From Ardenticatenaceae bacterium (GTDB lineage: Bacteria; Chloroflexota; Anaerolineae; Promineifilales; Promineifilaceae), in the NCBI GenBank assembly GCA_020634415.1, contig JACKBT010000036.1:1-46522 (forward strand): a DNA stretch of 46,522 bases. The letters are read 5' to 3'. Below are positions 18,906 through 27,638 of this stretch, in pieces. Under the pieces are notes generated by a model. The model saw only the letters and a list, made by a program, of their open reading frames with translations, had not been told where the DNA came from and ran no database searches. The stretch's first letter is position 1, and the number at the start of each line of letters is the position of its first letter. The translations under genes and the position numbers were made by a program.

Positions 18906-19526
18906 CTAACCTGCTTGCCGCTTCATCCGTTTCAGCCGAAAATGCTCTGCCCTTTCCCGCTCATCCAGAGCCATCTGAATCATATCCCGCTGGGCCTCTA
19001 GCTGGGGAATGACCACCTGTTCCAGGGCATTGGCGCGGCGTGAGGTGCGTTGAATTTCGTCAGCCAATCGTCGCAGCCGCAGTTCGCTCTCCGCCAGATC
19101 AATAATGTGCTCCACTTCCGATTCAAACGCTGCCGCCGCTTCATCTATCGTCACCGATGTGTTGGGCAAAGCGGTGATCCGCTCCGACTGGGAGCGTGAA
19201 GCACGTTGCTGCTCAATTACGGGCACACTCACGCCCATCACATTGACGGTTTGCATCTCTAAGGCCAGTTGTCCCCGTGTAGCCAGGGCGGCAGAACGCA
19301 CGGCCGTTTCCCCCACCATCACCTCCGCCCTCACCAAAGCGCGGCGGGCGGCAACGGCCGTTGCCTGCAACTCCTCATAACGCACCAACGCACTATCCGC
19401 CACCCGCATCAGCTCCCGCAGCAGCGCCGACCGCTTCTGCTGCAGCAGCTCCAAACCCTGCTGCGCCAGCGCAATCTGCTCACGCTTCGCCAACAACTCC
19501 ATGCGGGTAATGGGGACTTTGGACAT
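18906..19526 (-). CDS. atpD: A/V-type ATPase subunit D (central shaft)
   Basis: A 206-residue long coiled-coil subunit that forms the rotor axle inside the A3B3 head. The family signature is at the N-terminus: SKVPITRMELLAKREQIALA and LELLQQKRSALLRELM. Two long helices fold back at residues about 60-110 and 130-200. The final gene of the operon. The stop TAG adjoins the GACTGGA-family repeat. Confidence 0.93.
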   Translation of the reverse strand: MSKVPITRMELLAKREQIALAQQGLELLQQKRSALLRELMRVADSALVRYEELQATAVAARRALVRAEVMVGETAVRSAALATRGQLALEMQTVNVMGVSVPVIEQQRASRSQSERITALPNTSVTIDEAAAAFESEVEHIIDLAESELRLRRLADEIQRTSRRANALEQVVIPQLEAQRDMIQMALDERERAEHFRLKRMKRQAG

Positions 19527-19540
19527 AGTAATATGGAGAG

Positions 19541-19587
19541 GAGACTAGAGATTAGAGATTATCAGTCTCCAGTCTCTAGTTCTCAGT
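19541..19587. repeat. Heptamer inverted repeat, GACTGGA family, copy 2
   Basis: GAGACTAGAGATTAGAGATT (19541-19560) faces CAGTCTCCAGTCTCTAGTTC. The element fills the B-D spacer and runs into the 3' end of the B gene, so that the last Glu, Asn and TAG codon are made of repeat sequence. Confidence 0.75.
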
Positions 19588-21012
19588 CGCTAGCAGGCTC
19601 CGCTGCTTATCTAACATCGCCTGCGGAATTCGTTTGAGACGTTCCGGCGGGAAATCAGCCAGCAAATCCCAGGCTAAAAATAAGGTGTCATCCAGTGTGC
19701 GCGGCGGCTCGGTACTGCTTTGGCCCGCTTTGCCCTGCCCCACAAACTCCTGCTCAAACCGATCGGCAAAATGCAAAGTACGCCGGTCATCGGCCGATAA
19801 TGCCGCTTCGCCAATAATCGCCACCAGCCGCCGCAAATCCCGCGCTTCCGCATACAGCGCGTAAAGCTGGTTGGCTAAAGCGCGGTGATCGGGGCGAGTC
19901 TTTTGGATGGCCGCATTCATCAGCCGCGACAGCGAAGGCAGCACATCAATGGGCGGGTAAATGCCCTTGCGGTGCAAATCCCGGCTCAACACAATTTGTC
20001 CCTCGGTGATGTAGCCCGTCAGGTCGGGAATGGGGTGGGTGATGTCATCATCGGGCATGGTCAGGATGGGTAGTTGCGTGACGGAGCCGCGCTGCCCTTG
20101 CAGCCGTCCGGCCCGCTCATACAGGCTGGCTAAATCGGAGTACATGTAGCCGGGATACCCGCGCCGCCCGGGTACTTCTTCCCGCGCTGCGGCCACTTCG
20201 CGCAGGGCTTCGCAGTAGTTGGTCATGTCGGTGAGGATGACGAGGACGTGCAGACCGTGGGTGAAGGCCAGATATTCGGCTGTTGTCAGGGCCGCACGGG
20301 GGGTGAGCAGGCGTTCAATCGCCGCATCATCGGCGCGATTGATGAACAAGACGGTGTGCCCCATCGCCCCACTGCGGCGAAACTGCTCCATAAAAAAGGA
20401 GGCTTCACGGTGGGTGATGCCCATCGCGGCAAAGACAACGGCAATAGGTTCCTCGGCACCGCCGTTTTCGGCGCTGTCAGTCCCGTTCACGACCTGAGCC
20501 TGTGCGGCGATTTGCGCTGCCAAGGCGTTGACGGGCAAACCTGCGCCGGAGAAGATGGGCAGTTTTTGGCCGCGTGTGAGGGTGTTGAGGCCGTCAATGG
20601 CGGAGATGCCGGTCTGGATGAATTCGCTGGGCTGGGCACGGCGAGCGGGGTTGATGGGCAGGCCGTTCATGTCCAGGTGGGCTTCGGGGATGAAGGGCGG
20701 GGCGTTGTCTAACGGCCGTCCAAAACCATCCAACACCCGCCCCAACATCGCCAGCGACACCCCCAACCGCGCCACATCCCCCGTAAACTGCACCCGTGTC
20801 CGCTGCAAATCCAGCCCACTCGTGCCCGCAAACACCTGAATCACCCCCAATTGCTTGTCCACCTCCAATACCTGCGCCAGCCGCACCTCGCCATCCGGCC
20901 CCGTAATCTCCACAATCTCGTTGTAGGCAATATCACGCGTGCGGTCAATAAACAGCAGCGGCCCGGCAATGCGGGCAAGGGTGCGGTAGCTTTTGGTGAT
21001 GAGTGTTTTCAT
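19576..21012 (-). CDS. atpB: A/V-type ATPase subunit B (non-catalytic)
   Basis: A 478-residue regulatory head subunit that alternates with subunit A. It begins [20 protein letters not shown] and contains [20 protein letters not shown], the degenerate nucleotide site [20 protein letters not shown] in place of a Walker A, and [20 protein letters not shown] followed by [12 protein letters not shown] chose ATG 21012; the longer frame from 21132 begins in the A gene and lacks homology. The stop codon lies in the GACTGGA-family repeat. Confidence 0.95.
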   Translation of the reverse strand: MKTLITKSYRTLARIAGPLLFIDRTRDIAYNEIVEITGPDGEVRLAQVLEVDKQLGVIQVFAGTSGLDLQRTRVQFTGDVARLGVSLAMLGRVLDGFGRPLDNAPPFIPEAHLDMNGLPINPARRAQPSEFIQTGISAIDGLNTLTRGQKLPIFSGAGLPVNALAAQIAAQAQVVNGTDSAENGGAEEPIAVVFAAMGITHREASFFMEQFRRSGAMGHTVLFINRADDAAIERLLTPRAALTTAEYLAFTHGLHVLVILTDMTNYCEALREVAAAREEVPGRRGYPGYMYSDLASLYERAGRLQGQRGSVTQLPILTMPDDDITHPIPDLTGYITEGQIVLSRDLHRKGIYPPIDVLPSLSRLMNAAIQKTRPDHRALANQLYALYAEARDLRRLVAIIGEAALSADDRRTLHFADRFEQEFVGQGKAGQSSTEPPRTLDDTLFLAWDLLADFPPERLKRIPQAMLDKQRSLLATEN

Positions 21013-21022
21013 GGTAAGACGG

Positions 21023-21083
21023 GCGAATAAATTCGCGCGAATAAATTCGCGGCAACGACTACGAAGTCGGCCTTCGCCGACTT
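21023..21083. repeat. A-B spacer element: two tandem palindromes and a hairpin
   Basis: The 14-base palindrome GCGAATAAATTCGC occurs twice in tandem (21023-21036, 21037-21050). An 8-bp hairpin with a CTTC loop (21064-21083) follows. The element starts about ten bases from the B start codon and ends six bases from the A stop codon. Confidence 0.75.
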
Positions 21084-21088
21084 GAGGA

Positions 21089-22861
21089 TCAGCCCGCGTA
21101 GGTGGGCTTAGTATTCGTTGCTGCGGTTTCAACCGCCGGGATAGTCAAGGTGTCATATAGTGCTTGCAGCTTCCCCTCCGCCTCATCCGGCGCAATCTCC
21201 TTCATGCGGGCAATGTCGCGGATAAGGGGCGATTGGCTGATTTGGGCCAGGGATAGAGCAGAGGAAGATAGCTGTTTTGTAACCCAATCGGCAAAGGCCA
21301 GAATGAGGCGCAACATGCCGTAAGCTTTGGGCAGGGGGCAAAAACGATCAACTTCGTGGAAGGCGGACTGCTGCAAAAAATCCTCACGCAGCATCCGCGC
21401 CACCAGCAGCACGGCCCGCTGCTCTTCGGCCAAAGCATCTGGCCCCACCAACTGCACAATCTCCAACAGTTCCGCCTCCTCTTGCAGCAAAGCCAAGGCC
21501 CGCTCCGTCAGGTCATACCAGTCGGGCTGCACGTTTTGCCGGTACCATGCCTGTAAATCGTAAAGGGTGAAGCTGTTGATCCAGTTGATGGCCGGAAAGT
21601 GGCGGCGGCGGGAGAGATCATAGTCCAATCCCCAGAAAGTTCCGACCACCCGCAGCGAATTTTGCGTCATCGGCTCCGAAAAATCCCCCCCTGGCGGCGA
21701 CACCGCCCCCACAATCGTCACCGACCCCGTTTCACCCCGGCATACAACCCGCCCGGCCCGTTCATAAAAAGCCGCCAAATGTGCCGCCAGATAAGCGGGA
21801 TAGCCTTCTTCACCAGGCATCTCCTCCAGACGGCCGGAAATTTCGCGCAGGGCTTCACCCCAGCGGGAGGTGCTGTCGGCCAGCAGCAGGACATCGTAAC
21901 CCATGTCGCGGTAATATTCGGCGAGGGTAATGCCGGTGTAGATGCTGGCCTCGCGGGCGGCGACGGGCATGTTGGAGGTGTTGGCGATGAGGATGGTGCG
22001 CTCCATGAGGGGGGTGCCGGTGCGCGGGTCTTCTAATTGGGGGAATTCGGCCAGCACTTCGGCCATTTCGTTGCCCCGTTCGCCACAGCCGATGTAGACA
22101 ACGATGTCGGCATCGGCCCAGCGGGCCAGGGTCTGCTCGACGACGGTTTTGCCGGTGCCGAAGCCGCCAGGAATAACGGCCGTTCCCCCCTTCGCCACTG
22201 GAAAGAAGGTGTCAATAATGCGTGTGCCTGTGATCAGCGGTTCGTGGGGCGTAAGCTTTTGGTGATACGGCCGTTCCTTACGTACCGGCCATTTTTGCTG
22301 CATGGTGATCGGCCGTTCCCCCTCTTCCGTCTCGACAATGGCAATGGTGTCGGTGATGGTGAATGAACCGGCATTGATGTGGAGAATACGGCCGTTTATC
22401 CCCGCTGGCACCATCAGGCGATGCACAATGGTCTGGCTCTCGGGGACAGTGCCCAAAATATCTCCGGCCATCACTTCCTGGCCGATGGTAACTTGGGGTG
22501 TGAATGACCAACTTTGGGCAAGCGAGAGAGGATGGGCGGATTGGCCGCGTTGCAGGAAGGAAGCGGTGTTGGTTAACGGCCGTTGCAGCCCATCATACAC
22601 CTGCCCCAACAAACCCGGCCCCAACGTTGCCACCAGCGGCGCACCCGTGTTGACGACCGGTTCCCCCACCCGCAGCCCACTCGTATCCTCATACACCTGA
22701 ATGGTGGTCACATCTCCCGCCAGCCGAATAGCCTCGCCAATCAGCCCCATCTCGCCCACATGCAGCACATCAAACAGGCGCACCTGGCTCAGACCCACCG
22801 CCGCCACTACCGGCCCGGCAATACGCACCACACTACCTGTTTGATGATGGTTGTTTCTCAT
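21089..22861 (-). CDS. atpA: A/V-type ATPase subunit A (catalytic)
   Basis: A 590-residue catalytic subunit. The Walker [16 protein letters not shown] starts at residue 232, and the non-homologous region that separates A subunits from F-type beta lies before it (about 110-200). [60 protein letters not shown] and [20 protein letters not shown] are family motifs. The length matches Thermus and archaeal A subunits, without an intein. The organism could use it to make ATP or to pump ions. Confidence 0.97.
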   Translation of the reverse strand: MRNNHHQTGSVVRIAGPVVAAVGLSQVRLFDVLHVGEMGLIGEAIRLAGDVTTIQVYEDTSGLRVGEPVVNTGAPLVATLGPGLLGQVYDGLQRPLTNTASFLQRGQSAHPLSLAQSWSFTPQVTIGQEVMAGDILGTVPESQTIVHRLMVPAGINGRILHINAGSFTITDTIAIVETEEGERPITMQQKWPVRKERPYHQKLTPHEPLITGTRIIDTFFPVAKGGTAVIPGGFGTGKTVVEQTLARWADADIVVYIGCGERGNEMAEVLAEFPQLEDPRTGTPLMERTILIANTSNMPVAAREASIYTGITLAEYYRDMGYDVLLLADSTSRWGEALREISGRLEEMPGEEGYPAYLAAHLAAFYERAGRVVCRGETGSVTIVGAVSPPGGDFSEPMTQNSLRVVGTFWGLDYDLSRRRHFPAINWINSFTLYDLQAWYRQNVQPDWYDLTERALALLQEEAELLEIVQLVGPDALAEEQRAVLLVARMLREDFLQQSAFHEVDRFCPLPKAYGMLRLILAFADWVTKQLSSSALSLAQISQSPLIRDIARMKEIAPDEAEGKLQALYDTLTIPAVETAATNTKPTYAG

Positions 22862-22876
22862 ACATCTGCCCTTTTG

Positions 22877-22940
22877 GGGACTGGAGACTGGAGACTGGTT
22901 AATCTCTAGTCCCCAATCTCCAGTCTCCAGTCCCTAATCT
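22877..22940. repeat. Heptamer inverted repeat, GACTGGA family, copy 3
   Basis: A perfect 18-bp stem (22877-22894 with 22917-22934) is made of GACTGGA repeats. It fills the F-A spacer and supplies the F-subunit stop: the last codon GAT and the TAG are part of a GGAGATTAGGGACTGG run. Confidence 0.85.
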
Positions 22941-23275
22941 CCACCTTCCCCCCGAAAAGTAATGTGAAACCCCAACGCCTGCCGCAGTAGAGCCGCAATG
23001 TGGTGGCGGCCAGAGGCCGTAATGCCCGCTGGATCGCCGTCGGGCAGTGCCAGATGGTGCAGCCGCTCCGAGGCTGTTAAGCGCTGTAGAAATGTCTCAT
23101 CGAAACCGGCCAACAAGGCTTCATCAATTGCCAGCAGGCCAGCTTCACCTGCCTCCAGCCAGCCCGCAACCAGCTTTTGTGCCTCGCTGGCGGTATAGGC
23201 GGCAAAGGCATCCACGCCTGCCAGATGAAAGCCCGTTACCAGGCCAGGTTGGGTGATGATGAGTAAACGACTCAT
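22934..23275 (-). CDS. atpF: A/V-type ATPase subunit F
   Basis: A 113-residue regulatory shaft subunit that binds D. SRLLIITQPGLVTGFHLAGV is the family N-terminus, followed by EAGLLAIDEALLAGFDE and GRHHIAALLRQALGFHITFR. The size is typical (100-115). It lies between C and A as in Thermus. Confidence 0.9.
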   Translation of the reverse strand: MSRLLIITQPGLVTGFHLAGVDAFAAYTASEAQKLVAGWLEAGEAGLLAIDEALLAGFDETFLQRLTASERLHHLALPDGDPAGITASGRHHIAALLRQALGFHITFRGEGGD

Positions 23276-23280
23276 GGGAT

Positions 23281-23340
23281 TCGTGATCGGTAATCCGTAA
23301 TCGGTAATCCGATCACCGATTACGGATTACGGATAACCGT
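23281..23340. repeat. Heptamer inverted repeat, AATCGGT family, copy 1
   Basis: A perfect 15-bp stem (TAATCCGTAATCGGT at 23291-23305 with its complement at 23315-23329) is made of 7-base AATCGGT/AATCCGT units. It fills the C-F spacer and its edge touches the C-subunit TAG codon. Confidence 0.85.
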
Positions 23341-23341
23341 A

Positions 23342-24370
23342 CTACAACAACTCCAGGCGAATGATCTCTGGTGCTTCGCCCAGTTGCAGGCTGTGGGCGA
23401 TGTGGCGGAGGTTGCTGATTTCGGCCGTTTTTAGCAGCAAATAACCCAGCAAGATGCCAATGCCATGTGGGTCGCTGATGAAGTAGCGGCTGGCCTGTTG
23501 GTGCTGTGCCTGGCGTAACGGCCGTTCAAACACACTCAACTGCTGGCTAACCGCGTACTGGGCCAGCCCCTCCGCCAGACTTTGGTGGTAGGGGGCGTGG
23601 CTCAAAACGGCCACCGCTTTGGCAATTGTCGGCTGCTGGGCCGCTGTTAGCAGGGTGGTTATGGCAATATGACCAGGGCCGATGAAGGGCGGAACGGCCG
23701 TTGCCGCTCCCCATTCACCCTGATGCCCCTGCACCAGCCGCAGCACAACCAACAGATTGCCCACATCCGCCTGCCACCTCACCATCTGCTTAAGCGCCTG
23801 CGCCTCTTTCTGGCCTAAGGCCACCACCGCCTGGAAATACCACTGTTCCAGAGCCATCTCCAACGTGTACAGGCTGCTGTTTTCAGCCGCCAGCAACGGT
23901 TGGGCCAGCGGCACACGCCACGTTGCCAGCAAATCCAGCACCCCGCCAATGTGGTCGGTGTGGGCCAGAGTGGTTAAATCGGCCGTTGCCAGTTCGCCCA
24001 GCGGCAGGGTGGCATTCAGGATTTCGGGTGCAGGCAGTTGATGGTTGACACCCCGCAAAATCGCCTTCACATTGTCCACATCATAGCGGCGCATGAGCCA
24101 ACAGACAGAAACGGCCGCTTGCCCCGCAAAAAAGCCCCGCACCTTCGTCACCGTCTCCACCAACTCCTGCCGCAAAGCAGCTTGCAGCGCCGCCGTGCCG
24201 CTAAATTGGATGAGAGCCTTTTCTACGGCCGTGCGGTAAGTTGTGCGCGTGAGTGCGTTCAGCAAAGCTGGCACTGTACCCGCCGCCGCCAGGTTGTTCA
24301 GGCTCTCCCGCGTCAACAAACGGGCCTTCATGGCGTGTAAGCGGGTGTTGCCATAATCAAAGTTCGACAT
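23342..24370 (-). CDS. atpC: A/V-type ATPase subunit C (rotor funnel, V-type d homologue)
   Basis: A 342-residue all-helical subunit linking the shaft to the c ring. It begins MSNFDYGNTRLHAMKARLLT, typical of the family (NYAxAR-type), and contains RRYDVDNVKAILRGV, LEMALEQWYFQ and GYLLLKTAEISNLRHIA near the C-terminus. It overlaps the E gene by 14 bases, so the two are coupled. Confidence 0.93.
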   Translation of the reverse strand: MSNFDYGNTRLHAMKARLLTRESLNNLAAAGTVPALLNALTRTTYRTAVEKALIQFSGTAALQAALRQELVETVTKVRGFFAGQAAVSVCWLMRRYDVDNVKAILRGVNHQLPAPEILNATLPLGELATADLTTLAHTDHIGGVLDLLATWRVPLAQPLLAAENSSLYTLEMALEQWYFQAVVALGQKEAQALKQMVRWQADVGNLLVVLRLVQGHQGEWGAATAVPPFIGPGHIAITTLLTAAQQPTIAKAVAVLSHAPYHQSLAEGLAQYAVSQQLSVFERPLRQAQHQQASRYFISDPHGIGILLGYLLLKTAEISNLRHIAHSLQLGEAPEIIRLELL

Positions 24371-24917
24371 AGCTCATGGCCCGCTCCAGCCGTGATTCCA
24401 GGGTGTTGTGGATGGTAATACGGCCGTCCGCACTCTGCACCACCACGCCGCCCCAACTGTTCAAAGTTGGCTTGCTGGGGATAGGCAGGGCCATCTCGCC
24501 CAAAATGGCGGCCACCCGCTCCTCGTCTCGCGGATCAATGACAAGTTGGGCCGTCTCTTCCGCGCCCAGGGCTTGCAGGGCTTCCGCGATGAGGTTGTGC
24601 AGGATGGGGCCATAGGCTGGCTCATGGCGCAGGTGGGCGAGGTGGTGTTGGGCTTCGCTTTGCACTTGCTGGTGAAGGTGAACGTGGGCAGCGGCCGCTG
24701 CCCGTTCTGCCGCCAGCCGTGCTTCATACAAACGCTGCGCCCTCTCCACCGCCACAGGCCGCACCACCGCCAGCCGCGCCGCCTCATAACGGGCCGCCGC
24801 CGCCAGCCGTGCCTCTGCCAGGATGGCCTGAATGGTGGCTTCGGTTTCTTGTTGCAAGGCGGCTATCTGAACGGCCGTTGCCGCTTCAATCTCCGCCAAA
24901 ATCGCTGCCAGGCTCAT
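24357..24917 (-). CDS. atpE: A/V-type ATPase subunit E (peripheral stalk)
   Basis: A 186-residue stator subunit. The N-terminal helix SLAAILAEIEAATAVQIAAL is a long Ala/Glu-rich coiled coil that pairs with subunit G, and the C-terminal globular part contacts the head (LNSWGGVVVQSADGRITIHN, LESRLERA). I chose ATG 24917; the earlier in-frame start at 24959 would read into the repeat. Confidence 0.9.
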   Translation of the reverse strand: MSLAAILAEIEAATAVQIAALQQETEATIQAILAEARLAAAARYEAARLAVVRPVAVERAQRLYEARLAAERAAAAAHVHLHQQVQSEAQHHLAHLRHEPAYGPILHNLIAEALQALGAEETAQLVIDPRDEERVAAILGEMALPIPSKPTLNSWGGVVVQSADGRITIHNTLESRLERAMSYVEL

Positions 24918-24932
24918 GATGAAACACCCACT

Positions 24933-24975
24933 GTAGGAGCGGGTCTTGTACCCGCCCACAAGGGCACGCCCCTAC
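24933..24975. repeat. K-E spacer hairpin (GTAGGAGCGGGT type)
   Basis: GCGGGT (24939-24944) pairs with ACCCGC (24950-24955), and outer bases GTAGG (24933-24937) pair with CCTAC (24971-24975). The K-subunit stop TAG (24974-24972) is part of the outer arm, read as TTG-TAG-GGGCGTGCCC. Confidence 0.7.
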
Positions 24976-25190
24976 AACAGAATTAAGATCATCGCCGCCA
25001 CCGCAAAGCCCAAAATAACCATCGTTTCGGGAATGGCGATGAGCAAAATAACCGAACCTACCATCTCAGGCCGTTCGGCAATCACACCGGCCCCAGCCGC
25101 GCCAATCCGCGCCTGGGCAATGGCTGTGGCAATGGCCGTCAGACCAACGGCCAAGGCTGCCCCAATAGGGATTAGTAGTTGTGCATCCAT
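24972..25190 (-). CDS. atpK: A/V-type ATPase c-ring subunit (proteolipid, K/L)
   Basis: A 72-residue two-helix proteolipid, the single-hairpin form found in Thermus and not the duplicated four-helix form of Enterococcus. Helix 1 contains AIAQARIGAAGAG with Gln26, and helix 2 has LIAIPETMVILGF with the ion-binding Glu55 followed by Thr56. There is no cleavable signal. It is flanked on both sides by intergenic hairpins, which may favour higher output of this multi-copy subunit. Confidence 0.95.
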   Translation of the reverse strand: MDAQLLIPIGAALAVGLTAIATAIAQARIGAAGAGVIAERPEMVGSVILLIAIPETMVILGFAVAAMILILL

Positions 25191-25202
25191 TTGTGTTCCC
25201 CT

Positions 25203-25290
25203 TTCCCGTAATCCGTTATCGGTAGTCCGTAATCCGTTATCGGTAATCCGTAATCCGATTACGGTTTACCGTTCACCGCTTACGGTTAAC
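25203..25290. repeat. Heptamer inverted repeat, AATCGGT family, copy 2
   Basis: About eight 7-base units (CGTAATC, CGTTATC, GGTAGTC) run from 25207 and meet an imperfect complement near 25258-25290. It fills the I-K spacer. The last four residues of subunit I (Asn-Arg-Lys-Arg) and its TGA are encoded by the repeat. Confidence 0.8.
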
Positions 25291-27174
25291 GGCAGCAAAC
25301 GGCTCAAACGGCCGTCCGCCGCCTTCATAAAACTTGCGGAAAAACTCCACATAATGCAGCCGCATACTGTGGATGGTGGGGCTAAACGCCCCCAGCACCA
25401 GATTCAGGGCGTGGAACAGCACCGCAATCAACACACCCACCACCACACTGCCCAAACTGCCCGCCAGATCATTCGCCAGTTGGGCCACGTATACCGAAGC
25501 CAGGCCCACCGCCGCAATACGCAGATAGGACAAAATATTGCCCAGCAGTCCCACAAACTCAATCGGCCCCAACAAGATGCCAATCCAGCCCAACGAACTG
25601 CTGAGGAGAACGATGCCGATGATGAGAACGGCAATGGCGGGGGTTTGCAAACCAGCGGGCAGCCATTCGACCAGCACTGCTGCCCACAAAAACAGCCCCA
25701 TCAGCCCCAACAGCATCCCGCCCCGCTCCAACAGGTGATGGCGGTGACGGTGGCGTGCCGCTTCCCACACACCCACCAGCAGCCCCAGCACAACGTGTAC
25801 GGCCCCCACAGCGAGGGCGAACAGCAGCAGCGACGTCAGCTCATGGGCATCGGCCCGCTCAAACCAGAGCGCGTGCAGCCCTATATGCTCGCCCAGAGTG
25901 CCAAAGGCTTCTCCATAGAGAAAGCCAAACACAATGCCCCAAACTGAGCCGATGGTGAGTACCTGAACGATGTCGCGCACGGTGCCGGGCTGGCGAAAAC
26001 GGCGCAAGCCGTAGAGGCACAAGAGCAGCAGCAGTGCGCCGTACCCCACATCGCCCAAAATCATGCCGAAGAAGAGGGGCAGGAAGAGGGACATGAGCGG
26101 GGTGGGGTCGAGGCCGTCGTAGCGGGGCAGGTTGAGGAGGCGGACGAGGCTTTGAAACGGCCGTACTACCGCCACATTTTCCAACACCACCGGCGCGTCG
26201 GCGTAATCGGCCGTTGTTAAGGGCAGGGCTTCCACCACTACCCGCTCCCCCGCCACTTCATGCAGGGCGGCTTCGATGTGCGCCACCTCTCGCGTGGGTG
26301 TCCAGCCCGCCAGGACAAACGTTTGTGCCGTTTCGCCCAACTGCTCTAACACCGCCAACTCGGCCAGACGATCCTGCAAACAGACGCGATAGGCCCGCAG
26401 CCGAGGTTGCCATGTGGCGGCAATGGCGGCCAATTCGGCATCCAGTTGCCCCAGTTCGCGGGGGATGTCGGCCAGCCGTTGGCGCAGGGATAAGAGGGCT
26501 TTTTCGGGGGGCTGATTGGCAATTTCATCGGGCAGGCGCAGCCGGGTGATGTCTTCGCGGCCCAGCATCTGCTCCAATTCGGTGGCGAATTCGTCGGGCA
26601 CAACGATGATCATGGCCTCGGTGGTTTCATCTAAAACACCGGCGGCTATGTCGGCGCGGCCGACGGTGAGTTGGCGCACGGCTTCGGCGACCACATCCAG
26701 CAGCCAGCGGTGGGAACGGCCGATTAAAATGCACACAAACGCATGGCCCGGCTCATTGGCGCTGGCCGGCACGATGGGCAGGAGCTTGCGTAACGTGCCC
26801 TCGTAGCGGGGCAGGGAGGTTTGTTCGGCTTGCAGGGCTTCGCGGTGGGCCACGAGGTTTTGCACCTGGGGCGTAACGGCCGTTATATCCGCCCGCGCCT
26901 CCTCCAAACAAGGGCCGCTCGTCCAGGCCGGGTCATGCTCCCCGCCATCGGGGGCAAATGTTGCCAGCAGCCCTTCCAACTCAGCCACCAGGTGGGTCAG
27001 CTCCTCGCGCTGGCGGATGGTTGCCTCATCAAGCTGCCAGGGGCGCACCGCCAATTCCTCCTGCGCGGCCACATCCTCAATCTGCACGCAGCCCAGTTGG
27101 TGCAGCCCATGCAGTGTGGGCATGAGATCGGCTTTGAGGCCAATGATTTGCAGGCGGGTCATGGGCACTTTCAT
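25273..27174 (-). CDS. atpI: A/V-type ATPase subunit I (a-type stator)
   Basis: A 633-residue stator that carries the ion half-channels. Residues 1-330 form the cytosolic arm (VPMTRLQIIGLKADLMPTLH at the start). The membrane part has seven to eight helices from about 365 and motifs PLMSLFLPLFFGMILGDVGY, LLGLMGLFLWAAVLVEW, LLGNILSYLRIAAVGLASVY and FHALNLVLGAFSPTIHSMRL. The Arg in LSYLRIA is the expected essential residue. Start ATG 27174 overlaps the G gene by four bases (ATGA). The C-terminus is repeat-encoded. Confidence 0.95.
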   Translation of the reverse strand: MKVPMTRLQIIGLKADLMPTLHGLHQLGCVQIEDVAAQEELAVRPWQLDEATIRQREELTHLVAELEGLLATFAPDGGEHDPAWTSGPCLEEARADITAVTPQVQNLVAHREALQAEQTSLPRYEGTLRKLLPIVPASANEPGHAFVCILIGRSHRWLLDVVAEAVRQLTVGRADIAAGVLDETTEAMIIVVPDEFATELEQMLGREDITRLRLPDEIANQPPEKALLSLRQRLADIPRELGQLDAELAAIAATWQPRLRAYRVCLQDRLAELAVLEQLGETAQTFVLAGWTPTREVAHIEAALHEVAGERVVVEALPLTTADYADAPVVLENVAVVRPFQSLVRLLNLPRYDGLDPTPLMSLFLPLFFGMILGDVGYGALLLLLCLYGLRRFRQPGTVRDIVQVLTIGSVWGIVFGFLYGEAFGTLGEHIGLHALWFERADAHELTSLLLFALAVGAVHVVLGLLVGVWEAARHRHRHHLLERGGMLLGLMGLFLWAAVLVEWLPAGLQTPAIAVLIIGIVLLSSSLGWIGILLGPIEFVGLLGNILSYLRIAAVGLASVYVAQLANDLAGSLGSVVVGVLIAVLFHALNLVLGAFSPTIHSMRLHYVEFFRKFYEGGGRPFEPFAAVNRKR

Positions 27175-27533
27175 GGGGGCATCTCCTGTAGCTGTGAGGC
27201 AAAATCGTGCCCACAAATGTCGGTGATGAGTTGGTGAACGGCCGTTGCCACTCTGGCTGCTCCCTCACTTTGCCGCCGGGCTGCTTCCACTTGGGCCTGG
27301 GCTACCATTTTTTGCGCCTCTTGCTCAATGGCGGCCAGCATCGCCGCTTTTTCGGCTGCCCCAGCTTGCTGCCCCTCGCCCACAGCTTGGGCCAACAGGG
27401 CTTCCGCCTCTTGCCGCGCCCGGGCAATGGCTTGCGCGGCTTCATGTTGGGCCGCTAGTAGCTGCTGTGCCATCTCGCTTTCCTTCTGGCGGATGGCGGT
27501 AAGCGTTGAACGGGTTTCGTGAGGTGGAGACAT
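27171..27533 (-). CDS. atpG: A/V-type ATPase subunit G/H (peripheral stalk)
   Basis: A 120-residue Ala/Glu/Gln-rich coiled coil (SEMAQQLLAAQHEAAQAIA, RARQEAEALLAQAV) that pairs with subunit E. It begins at MSPPHETRSTL; another ATG at 27542 is possible. First gene of the operon, in the same place as subunit G in Thermus. The low-complexity composition makes the family call rest partly on position. Confidence 0.85.
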   Translation of the reverse strand: MSPPHETRSTLTAIRQKESEMAQQLLAAQHEAAQAIARARQEAEALLAQAVGEGQQAGAAEKAAMLAAIEQEAQKMVAQAQVEAARRQSEGAARVATAVHQLITDICGHDFASQLQEMPP

Positions 27534-27558
27534 CGTATGCAATTGGTTGAGACTGTCT

Positions 27559-27631
27559 CTGGGGGAAGGTAGGCTTTAGTGGGGGGCAGGTCTAAACCCT
27601 GCCCCCTGTGTTGGCTCCGTATTTCCCCCAG
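27559..27631. repeat. Nested hairpin upstream of the ATPase operon
   Basis: CTGGGGGAA (27559-27567) pairs with TTCCCCCAG (27623-27631), and inside it GGGGGCAGG (27582-27590) pairs with CCTGCCCCC (27598-27606). The element lies between the synthetase-like gene and subunit G on the same strand. No T-run follows in either direction, so a simple terminator is doubtful. Confidence 0.65.
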
Positions 27632-27638
27632 CGTTTTG

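Noticed and set aside
23281..23340. CRISPR-like repeat array
   Set aside because: The units are 7 bases without spacers and form inverted arms. No direct repeats of 24-40 bases with unique spacers and no cas genes are present.
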